Source: Chloroflexota bacterium
GTDB taxonomy: Bacteria > Chloroflexota > Dehalococcoidia > SM23-28-2 > RBG-16-64-32
DNA length: 21,846 bases
Direction of reading: 5' to 3'
Assembly: GCA_022564695.1 (NCBI GenBank)
Contig: JADFKX010000013.1
Location: 1 to 21,846 of the forward strand
Shown here: one piece after another, positions 6,363-12,852 of the stretch
Position numbering within the stretch: the first letter of the stretch is position 1
Layout: every line of letters starts with the position of its first letter
Program-made: the position numbers and the translations under genes
The notes under the pieces: generated by a model
Database searches by the model: none
The model's input: the letters and a program-made list of their open reading frames with translations, nothing else
What the model was told of the DNA's origin: nothing

Positions 6363-7571
6363 ATGACGATGACGTTCATGAGCTCGCCGTCCCTGTACAT
6401 GACCTCGGAGTCTGTCACGGAGGGCCACCCTGACAAGCTCTGTGACCAGATTGCGGACGCCATCCTGGACGAGATCCTCGCCCATGACCCCACGGCTCAC
6501 GTGGCCTGCGAGGTGGCGGCCACTACGGGCCTCGTGGTCATCCTGGGAGAAATCTCCACAGCCCATCACGTGGACTACACGGGCATTGCACGCCAGGTAA
6601 TCCGCGACGTCGGCTACACGAAGCCGGAGTACGGATTCGAGGGTGATAGCTGCGGCATCATCGTCTCCATCAAAGAGCAATCACGGGAGATATCGGCTGC
6701 TGTCGGGACCGATGAGGGCGCAGGCGACCAGGGGATCATGATGGGCTTCGCCTGCACGGAGACGGAGGAGCTGATGCCGCTGCCGATAGAGCTGGCCCAT
6801 CGCCTCTGCTTCCGGCTGGCTGAATGCCGGAAACAAGGGATCCTCCCCTACCTGCGGCCGGACGGCAAGTCGCAGGTGACCGTGGAGTACTCCTACGGTG
6901 TCCCCAAGCGGGTGCATGCGGCGGTCATCGCCGCGCAGCATGACCCCGGCGTGGACGGCAAACAGCTCTGGGACGAAGTGACGAAACAGGTCATCCACCC
7001 CGTGCTCGGCGATTGGCTGGACGACCGTACGGACATCCATGTCAACAGCAGCGGCTCCTTCATCCTGGGCGGGCCGGCGGCGGACTCCGGGCTCTCCGGC
7101 CGCAAGAACATCGTCGATACGTATGGGGGCATAGGCCGCCACGGCGGCGGCTCCTACTCCGGCAAGGACCCCTCCAAGGTTGACCGCTCAGCCTCCTACG
7201 CCGCCCGCTACGTAGCCAAGAACCTGGTAGCGGCCGGTCTGGCGAACCGCGTGGAGGTGGAGCTGTCCTACGCCATCGGCCACCCTCAGCCCCTGGGAAT
7301 CTCCATCGAGACGTTCGGCACTCACAAGTTCGACGACGGCGGCATCGATAAGCTGGTCAAGGAGCACTTTGACCTCAGCCCCCAGGCGATCATCCGCGAT
7401 CTAGACCTGCGCCGGCCGATCTACCGGGCGACCTCAGCCTACGGCCACTTCGGCCGCAAAGATATCGACGCCCCCTGGGAGCGGACGGACAAGGCGGAGA
7501 CGCTGCGGCGGGCGGCGGGTCTGCTCACGCAGGAGCCGGAGCCGACGGTCGGCGAGAGGCAACGCGCGTAG
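6363..7571 (+). CDS. metK: S-adenosylmethionine synthase
   Basis: Makes SAM from methionine and ATP. The 402-residue protein carries the bacterial MetK signatures: TSESVTEGHPDKLCDQIADAILD at the N-terminus (with the ATP-site His in GHPDK), GEISTAHHVDY, GAGDQGIMMGFA (from residue 119), GGPAADSGLSGRKNIVDTYGG, and GGGSYSGKDPSKVDRSASY. The ATG at 6363 was chosen because a textbook Shine-Dalgarno AAGGAGG (6348-6354) lies 8 bases upstream; an upstream in-frame ATG at 6327 falls inside ahcY. Its own product is the ligand of the riboswitch at the head of the operon, so feedback control is expected. Confidence 0.98.
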   Translation: MTMTFMSSPSLYMTSESVTEGHPDKLCDQIADAILDEILAHDPTAHVACEVAATTGLVVILGEISTAHHVDYTGIARQVIRDVGYTKPEYGFEGDSCGIIVSIKEQSREISAAVGTDEGAGDQGIMMGFACTETEELMPLPIELAHRLCFRLAECRKQGILPYLRPDGKSQVTVEYSYGVPKRVHAAVIAAQHDPGVDGKQLWDEVTKQVIHPVLGDWLDDRTDIHVNSSGSFILGGPAADSGLSGRKNIVDTYGGIGRHGGGSYSGKDPSKVDRSASYAARYVAKNLVAAGLANRVEVELSYAIGHPQPLGISIETFGTHKFDDGGIDKLVKEHFDLSPQAIIRDLDLRRPIYRATSAYGHFGRKDIDAPWERTDKAETLRRAAGLLTQEPEPTVGERQRA

Positions 7572-7577
7572 CCGGCC

Positions 7578-8288
7578 GTGTACGCCCTAATCGTCGCCGG
7601 CGGCGAGGGCGAGAGGCTGCGGCCCCTCACCAACGAGCGGCCCAAATCGATGATCGAGGTGGCTGGCAAGCCTATCCTGGAGTACCAGATTCACTGGCTT
7701 GCCGGCCAGAGCATCAGCGACGTAGTCCTCCTGTGCGGCTACAAGGCGGAGGTCATCCAGGACCACTTCAGGGACGGCTCGCGTTTCGGACTTCGCATCC
7801 AGTACTCCCTTGAGGATGAGCCCCTGGGCCGTGGCGGCGCCCTTAAGCTGGGCTCTCGTCTCCTGCCTCCTGGCGAAGACGCTACCCTTGCCCTGAACGG
7901 CGATATCCTGACCAATCAGCCGCTGACACCCCTTCTACGCTTTCACCGACGCAAGAACGCCACCGCCACCGTCATGCTCACCCGTCTCCGCAGCGCCTAC
8001 GGCGTTGCCCGACAGGACAGGGCCGGTCACATCGTGGCTTTCGACGAGAAACCGCTGCTGCCCCACTGGATAAACGCCGGCCTGTACGTCCTCACGCCGG
8101 AGTTCTTCCGCCGCCTGCCTGAGCGGGGCGATCACGAGACGACAACCTTCCCCGAGCTGGCGGCCGAGGGGAAGCTGTTCGGCTACCCCAGCCACGCCTA
8201 CTGGCGGACGGTGGACACCATTAAGGACCTGACGGAGGCCGCCGCCGAGGTGCGGGAGATGGCGCTAGAGACGGAGACCGCTGTATGA
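7578..8288 (+). CDS. Sugar-1-phosphate nucleotidyltransferase (probable mannose-1-phosphate guanylyltransferase-like)
   Basis: A 236-residue nucleotidyltransferase with the family signature at the extreme N-terminus: ALIVAGGEGERLRPLT (3-18) and RPKSM (21-25), with LGRGGALK (83-90) and the metal-binding aspartate D109 in LNGDILTN. It joins a sugar-1-phosphate to an NTP, giving an NDP-sugar and pyrophosphate. It is a minimal catalytic-domain form with no C-terminal left-handed beta-helix. The GTG start at 7578 lies 6 bases after metK, with no strong Shine-Dalgarno. It overlaps the phosphomutase gene (ATGA). The following mutase and phosphomannose isomerase genes make GDP-mannose or a glucose analogue the likely product. 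Base specificity (G, T or U) cannot be read from the sequence with confidence. Confidence 0.88.
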   Translation: MYALIVAGGEGERLRPLTNERPKSMIEVAGKPILEYQIHWLAGQSISDVVLLCGYKAEVIQDHFRDGSRFGLRIQYSLEDEPLGRGGALKLGSRLLPPGEDATLALNGDILTNQPLTPLLRFHRRKNATATVMLTRLRSAYGVARQDRAGHIVAFDEKPLLPHWINAGLYVLTPEFFRRLPERGDHETTTFPELAAEGKLFGYPSHAYWRTVDTIKDLTEAAAEVREMALETETAV

Positions 8289-9706
8289 CCGGGTCTCCCA
8301 TCCGTTTCGGCACCGACGGCTGGCGCGCCGTCATCGCTGACGAGTTCACGTTCGAGAACGTACGCGCCTGCGCCCAGGCCACCGCTCTGCAGGTACAGGA
8401 GACCGGGCACGCTGACCGCGGCATGGTTGTCGGATACGACACGCGGTTCGCCTCCGAGGAGTTCGCCGCCGCCGTCGCCGAGGTGCTGGCCGCCAACGGT
8501 ATCCCCGTATACCTGTGCGACCGTCCGGCGCCGACGCCGGTGATAGGCTACGCCATCCTTCAGCGCAAGGCAGCCGGGTCGGTGGTCATCACGGCCAGCC
8601 ACAACCCAGCGCAGTACTCCGGCTTCAAGGTGCGAACGGAGTACGCGGGCGCCGCTCCGCCGGAGGTGCTGACCCGCATTGAAGCGCTCCTGGCGCGCAG
8701 CGGCCGGGCGCCCCGCCTGCCCCTGGCTGAGGCGAAGGCGAAGGGTCTGGTGGAGACGTTCGACCCGCAGCCTGAATACCTGGCCCACGTGTCGGAGCTG
8801 GTGGATCTGGGCAGCCTGCGGGCGGCCGGACTGCGGGTGGTGGTGGACTCCATGCACGGCGCCGGCGCCGGCTACCTGCGCCGGCTCCTCGCGGGAGGCA
8901 AGACTCAAATCTGGGAGGTGCGGTCGGCGCGCAACCCGGCGTTCCCGGGTATGCACAACCCGGAACCGATCCCCCGCAACCTTTCGCCGCTGCGGCGTGC
9001 CATCCGCCGCCACCGCGCGCAGGTAGGCCTGGCCACGGACGGAGACGCCGACCGCCTGGGCGTCCTCGACGGTGAAGGGCGGTTCGTCAACCAGCTTCAG
9101 ACGTTCGCTCTGCTGACCTACTACCTGCTGGAGGTACGCGGCCTGCGCGGGCCAATCATCAAATCGTTGACCACCACAGGCATGGTCCCTCGGCTGGGCG
9201 AGCTGTACGGCGTACCGGTGCACGAGACCGCCGTCGGCTTCAAACACCTGGGCCCCAAGATGCGCGAAACGGACGCCATCATCGCCGGAGAGGAGTCCGG
9301 GGGCTACGCCTTCCGCGGCCACCTGCCGGAGCGAGACGGCATCGTCTCCGGGCTGTACTTCCTGGACCTGATGGCGCGGCGCCGCAAGGGCGCCGCCGAC
9401 CTCGTCGCGGAGCTGTTCGATAAAGTGGGGCCGCACTACTACGATCGCGTAGACATCGAGATGTCGCCGCAGGAGCGAACGCGGATGGAGTCGAGGTTGG
9501 CGGGGCTGCGCCCGAACAGCATCGCCGGCATGAAGGTGACGGCCATCGACCGCATGGACGGCCTGCGCTTCCGCCTGGGTGACGGCGCCTGGGCCTTGAT
9601 CCGCCTGTCCGACACGGAACCGCTTATGCGCATCTACACGGAGGTGCCCCGGGAAGAGCTGGTGACCAAGGTGCTGAGCGAAGTCCGTGAGCTGACCGGT
9701 GTCTGA
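8285..9706 (+). CDS. Phosphomannomutase / phosphoglucomutase
   Basis: Interconverts hexose-6-phosphate and hexose-1-phosphate through an aspartyl/seryl phosphotransfer typical of the alpha-D-phosphohexomutase superfamily. 473 residues. Seen: RFGTDGWRA (7-15), active-site phosphoserine S105 in TASHNP (103-108), the metal loop DGDADR (252-257), the sugar-binding loop GEESGG, and C-terminal phosphate-binding SDTEPLMRIYTE, where SGTEP is the commoner form in PGM/PMM. ATG at 8285 overlaps the upstream stop as ATGA, and the end overlaps the isomerase gene by 8 bases. It supplies hexose-1-phosphate for the nucleotidyltransferase immediately upstream. Mannose versus glucose preference is not resolvable here; GlmM is less likely given the neighbours. 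Confidence 0.93.
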   Translation: MTGSPIRFGTDGWRAVIADEFTFENVRACAQATALQVQETGHADRGMVVGYDTRFASEEFAAAVAEVLAANGIPVYLCDRPAPTPVIGYAILQRKAAGSVVITASHNPAQYSGFKVRTEYAGAAPPEVLTRIEALLARSGRAPRLPLAEAKAKGLVETFDPQPEYLAHVSELVDLGSLRAAGLRVVVDSMHGAGAGYLRRLLAGGKTQIWEVRSARNPAFPGMHNPEPIPRNLSPLRRAIRRHRAQVGLATDGDADRLGVLDGEGRFVNQLQTFALLTYYLLEVRGLRGPIIKSLTTTGMVPRLGELYGVPVHETAVGFKHLGPKMRETDAIIAGEESGGYAFRGHLPERDGIVSGLYFLDLMARRRKGAADLVAELFDKVGPHYYDRVDIEMSPQERTRMESRLAGLRPNSIAGMKVTAIDRMDGLRFRLGDGAWALIRLSDTEPLMRIYTEVPREELVTKVLSEVRELTGV

Positions 9707-10772
9707 CCTCCGCATCCTCGACGACGCCGAAGCACGCGCCCGCCTGGACCCCGGGGGCATGGGCGCCGCCGTCCGCTACCTGCCGGACCAGTGCCGGGAC
9801 GCCTGGGAGCAGGCCCGCCGCCTGGAACTGCCCCCAGCCTATCGTGAGATCCAGCGGATCGTCATCCTGGGCATGGGAGGCTCCGCCATAGCCGGTGACT
9901 TCCTCCGGCTGCTGCTCGCCCGTGAATGCCCCGTACCGGTGCTGAACCATCGTCACTACAATCTGCCTCCCTACGTGGATGACCGCACGCTGCTCATCGC
10001 CTCCAGCTTCAGCGGCAACACGGAGGAGACGCTATCGGCGTTCCAGCAGGGGCTCGCCACGCCGGCCAAGAAGCTTGTGCTGACCACTGGCGGCAGCCTG
10101 CTGACGACGGCCCGCGCCAACGGCGTCCCCGCCTTCGTCTTCCGGTTCCGCGGCGAGCCCCGTGCGGCGTTCGGCTACGGCCTGATGCCCCTGCTGGCGG
10201 TTGCGGAGACGCTGGGCCTTATGCAAGGCGTCGCGCGGGATGTGGACGAGACGCTTTCGGCGATGGCGTCGCTCCGTTCGCGCATCGGGGAGGAGGTGCC
10301 ACAGGCGGAGAACGCCGCCAAACAGCTCGCGGGCAGGCTGATCGGGCGTCTGCCCGTGATCTACGGCGCCGAGCTGATGACCGAAGTCGCGCACCGCTGG
10401 AAGACCCAGCTCAACGAATCGTCAAAGGTCTGGGCGTTCTCCGAGCAGCTCCCAGAGGCGAACCACAACGCCCTCGTCTCCTTCGTGCTGCCTAAGGAGG
10501 TGGCCCGCCTGGTGTTCGTCGTGTACCTGCAATCGCCGGACCTGCACCCACGGGTGGCGCTTCACTACGAGTTCAGCCGGAAGACGCTGGCCCAGGCGGG
10601 GGTGGAGTACGCGGAGGTGCAGGCGGAGGGCAAGAGCGCCTTGGCGCAGGCTATGACCTCCGTCCTGATGGGCGACTACGTGAGCTACTACGCGGCGCTG
10701 CTGAACGGAGTCGACCCCACACCCACGACGGACATCGACAGCCTGAAAGCCTGGCTGGCCCAGCAGAAGTAG
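9699..10772 (+). CDS. Bifunctional phosphoglucose/phosphomannose isomerase (SIS domain)
   Basis: Interconverts fructose-6-phosphate with glucose-6- and mannose-6-phosphate. The 357-residue protein belongs to the small SIS-domain PGI/PMI family first known from Crenarchaeota and found in some bacteria. First SIS domain: ILGMGGSAIAGDF (56-68) and phosphate-binding SSFSGNTEET (102-111). Catalytic region: QLNESSKVWAFSEQLPEANHN, with E240 and H256 matching the glutamate and histidine used by the archaeal enzyme. Start is GTG at 9699, overlapping the mutase gene. It is the last gene of the operon and faces rpsI tail to tail with only 17 bases between the stops. It is distinct from the large classical PGI and from the cupin-type ManA. 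Confidence 0.92.
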   Translation: MSDLRILDDAEARARLDPGGMGAAVRYLPDQCRDAWEQARRLELPPAYREIQRIVILGMGGSAIAGDFLRLLLARECPVPVLNHRHYNLPPYVDDRTLLIASSFSGNTEETLSAFQQGLATPAKKLVLTTGGSLLTTARANGVPAFVFRFRGEPRAAFGYGLMPLLAVAETLGLMQGVARDVDETLSAMASLRSRIGEEVPQAENAAKQLAGRLIGRLPVIYGAELMTEVAHRWKTQLNESSKVWAFSEQLPEANHNALVSFVLPKEVARLVFVVYLQSPDLHPRVALHYEFSRKTLAQAGVEYAEVQAEGKSALAQAMTSVLMGDYVSYYAALLNGVDPTPTTDIDSLKAWLAQQK

Positions 10773-10789
10773 AGCCGCTCGCCTCCGGC

Positions 10790-11218
10790 TTACCGCTTGG
10801 TGTACTGCGGCGCCTTGCGGGCGCGCTTGAGGCCGGGCTTCTTGCGCTCCTTCACCCGTGGATCGCGGGTGAGGAGGCCGGCCTTGCGCAGGGGCGGTCT
10901 GAGGGCGCTATCGAAGACAAGGAGGGCACGCGTCATCCCGTGCGCCAACGCGTCGGCCCAAGCGGAGATGCCGCCCCCTGCGATCCTGGCATGAACGTTG
11001 AAGCGACCCTCCGTATCAGTCGTAGACAGGGGCAGGCGCACCTTAGCGTGGTGCAGTTCCCGTGTGAACACCTCCTGGAACGGTTTGCCGTTCACGAAGA
11101 TACTGCCGGAGCCGGAATAGAGCCGCACCTGGGCCACCGCCGATTTCCGTTTTCCCGTGCCGCCAAAGTAATGCTCGCCCTCCGGGACGATGATCAGGTC
11201 GGTCTTCTCTTCGGTCAT
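10790..11218 (-). CDS. rpsI: 30S ribosomal protein S9
   Basis: Component of the small-subunit head. 142 residues, slightly longer than the usual 130 because of an acidic N-terminal lead (residues 1-17). The conserved core begins YFGGTGKRKSAVAQVRLY (about 17-34). It has NVHARIAGGGISAWADALAHG, GLLTRDPRVKERKKPGLK and the terminal Lys-Arg that reaches the P-site tRNA in known ribosomes. The ATG overlaps the rplM stop (ATGA), so the L13-S9 pair is translationally coupled as usual. It is the last gene of the leftward ribosomal cluster. Confidence 0.98.
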   Translation of the reverse strand: MTEEKTDLIIVPEGEHYFGGTGKRKSAVAQVRLYSGSGSIFVNGKPFQEVFTRELHHAKVRLPLSTTDTEGRFNVHARIAGGGISAWADALAHGMTRALLVFDSALRPPLRKAGLLTRDPRVKERKKPGLKRARKAPQYTKR

Positions 11219-11673
11219 GACTGTTGCTCCCTGCTGGCTGCCGCCTCCCTCTTGCGGGAGGCGTTGATCTGCGCCTCGTGTGGGTGATCGGGACCGGCGT
11301 ACACCTTGAGGTGCCGGAGGACGTGACGGTTGAGGCGGTTACGGGGGAGCATGCCGCGCACCGCCAACTCAATGACGCGCTCTGGGTGGCGCTCCATCAT
11401 CCTGCTAAGGCTGGTCATCTTGAGGCCGCCCATGTAGCCCGTATGCCTGTAGTACGTCTTGTCTTCCATCTTGTTTCCGGTAACTCGCACCTTAGCGGCG
11501 TTCACCACCACAACAAAGTCGCCCATATCCAGATGGGCGGAGTATGTGGGCTTGTGCTTGCCCATAAGGAAACCTGCCACCTGCGTGGCGAGGCGCCCCA
11601 GCACCTGACCTGTGGCATCCACCACCTGCCAGCGCTTATCGATCTCGCCGCCCTTCAGGCTATACGTCTTCAT
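11215..11673 (-). CDS. rplM: 50S ribosomal protein L13
   Basis: Early-assembling large-subunit protein; 152 residues from the ATG at 11673. Signatures: RWQVVDATGQVLGRLAT, LMGKHKPTYSAHLDMGDFVVVVNAAKV, DKTYYRHTGYMGGLK, ERVIELAVRGMLPRNRL and LKVYAGPDHPHEAQ. The start is ambiguous: in-frame ATGs occur at 11673, 11682, 11691 and 11712 because the DNA repeats ATGAAGACG. I prefer 11673 since MKTY is the typical L13 beginning. No strong Shine-Dalgarno precedes any of them; coupling to truA, which it overlaps by 14 bases, is likely. Confidence 0.97.
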   Translation of the reverse strand: MKTYSLKGGEIDKRWQVVDATGQVLGRLATQVAGFLMGKHKPTYSAHLDMGDFVVVVNAAKVRVTGNKMEDKTYYRHTGYMGGLKMTSLSRMMERHPERVIELAVRGMLPRNRLNRHVLRHLKVYAGPDHPHEAQINASRKREAAASREQQS

Positions 11674-12463
11674 CCGTTTCATCGTCTTCATCGTCAAACA
11701 ACCCATCCTCATAACGAACCTTCATCAGGCAGAGCCCTCGCGCCGGCGCCGTAAAGCTCGCCACTCCCGGCTTGGCCTCCCTGAGGAGGTTCCTGAACTC
11801 TCCCGCCGAGAGCCTGCCTCTTCCCACCTCCACCAGCGACCCTACTATACGACGTACCTGATGGGGAAGGAAAGCGTTCGCCTCCACCTCCACCCGGATG
11901 CGGCGGCCGCAGCGCTTCACCTCCGCCCGCGTCATCCGCCGACAAGTGCTCCGCCGAGCGGCAAAAGAAGGCTTCGTGAACGCGGCAAAGTCATGCTCAC
12001 CCACGAGAGAAGCGGCCGCCTCAGCCATCGCATCCGCGTCCAGCCGCTCCTCTACCTGCCAGACAACGGCTCGCATGAGCGCGGGCCGTTGGCGACCGTT
12101 GTGGATGGTGTAGCGATACCAGCGGCTGACCGCGTGTCGGCGCGGGTCAAAGGTCAGAGCAACCTCTCTGACCATCCGCACCGCAATCTGCTCCGGCAGG
12201 TGATGGTTGAGAGCCCGCACGAACACATCCGGTCCGTGACGACTGCCCGAGGTGAACGTCGCCACCTGCCCTCTGGCGTGGACACCGGCATCGGTTCGCC
12301 CTGCGAGAGCCACCCTTATTGGTTCGCCTGTTAAGCTGCGCAGGGCGCGCTCAAGCGCGTCCTGTATCGTTTCCGCGTTATTCTGGTACTGAGAGCCCCC
12401 AAAACCGGTGCCCTCGTACTCCAGGAGCAAGGCCAGCCGGCGGACTGATGCGTCCCTTACCAT
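11660..12463 (-). CDS. truA: tRNA pseudouridine(38-40) synthase
   Basis: Isomerises uridines 38-40 in the tRNA anticodon arm. 267 residues. The catalytic aspartate is D58 in AGRTDAGVHARGQVATF; other marks are LLLEYEGTGFGGSQYQ (12-26), VSRWYRYTI, and FLPHQVRRIVGSLVEVGRG. The protein ends in an acidic tail, LFDDEDDETDEDV, encoded by the DNA that overlaps the rplM start; this tail is beyond the catalytic domain. The ATG at 12463 has only GGCGGG before it, and CCGCC-TAT-GGCGG (12465-12477) can fold over that site. It lies between rplQ and rplM, a frequent bacterial arrangement. Confidence 0.96.
   Translation of the reverse strand: MVRDASVRRLALLLEYEGTGFGGSQYQNNAETIQDALERALRSLTGEPIRVALAGRTDAGVHARGQVATFTSGSRHGPDVFVRALNHHLPEQIAVRMVREVALTFDPRRHAVSRWYRYTIHNGRQRPALMRAVVWQVEERLDADAMAEAAASLVGEHDFAAFTKPSFAARRSTCRRMTRAEVKRCGRRIRVEVEANAFLPHQVRRIVGSLVEVGRGRLSAGEFRNLLREAKPGVASFTAPARGLCLMKVRYEDGLFDDEDDETDEDV
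11665..11691 (-). repeat. Triplicated 9-base units at truA/rplM junction
   Basis: On the minus strand the sequence runs ATGAAGACG, ATGAAACGG, ATGAAGACG: two identical 9-mers flanking a diverged copy. In the truA frame this contributes to the acidic run DDEDDETDED; in the rplM frame it gives MKTMKRMKT with three possible start codons. A slippage expansion of the overlap would explain both. Confidence 0.7.
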
Positions 12464-12488
12464 CCCGCCTATGGCGGAGCAGCGCCGC

Positions 12489-12851
12489 CTAGCCCTCCTC
12501 CGCTATCATCTCCAGTTGGGCCATGCGGGCGCCGTCTCCATGCCGCAGCCCTAGCTTCACGACTCGCGTGTAGCCGCCCGGCCTCGTCGCATAACGCTCC
12601 GCCAGGCTATCAAACACCTTGTCAACTATCTTTTTGTCGTACACGAAGCGCAGCGCCTGACGACGGGCGTGCAAGTCGCCCCGCTTGCCCAGGGTAATTA
12701 TGCGCTCGGCAAAGCCCCGCACCTCCTTCGCCTTCGCCTCCGTGGTGATGATCTTCTCGTGTCGTAGAAGATCGGTCACCAGGTTGCGAAAGAGGGCCAG
12801 CCTGTGGTCGGTCGGCCTACCCAGCTTGCGCCCGGCAATGCGGTTAGACAT
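12489..12851 (-). CDS. rplQ: 50S ribosomal protein L17
   Basis: Large-subunit protein near the exit-tunnel region. 120 residues, typical length. Conserved N-terminus GRKLGRPTDHRLALFRNLVTDLL, then HEKIITTEAKAKEVRGFAERIITLGKRGDL and the C-terminal GGYTRVVKLGLRHGDGARMAQLEMI. It begins one base after the rpoA stop codon and closes the classical alpha operon. truA follows after 25 bases. Confidence 0.98.
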   Translation of the reverse strand: MSNRIAGRKLGRPTDHRLALFRNLVTDLLRHEKIITTEAKAKEVRGFAERIITLGKRGDLHARRQALRFVYDKKIVDKVFDSLAERYATRPGGYTRVVKLGLRHGDGARMAQLEMIAEEG

Positions 12852-12852
12852 C

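Noticed and set aside
8198..9760. 520-residue open frame on the minus strand
   Set aside because: It lies opposite the phosphomutase gene, whose motifs and overlaps with neighbours are unambiguous. The antisense translation has a His/Arg/Gln-rich composition typical of a shadow frame in GC-rich DNA and no domain.
10773..10790. Intrinsic terminator at the convergent junction
   Set aside because: Only a 5-bp stem with an 8-base loop and no T-tract on either strand, so I do not annotate it as a terminator.
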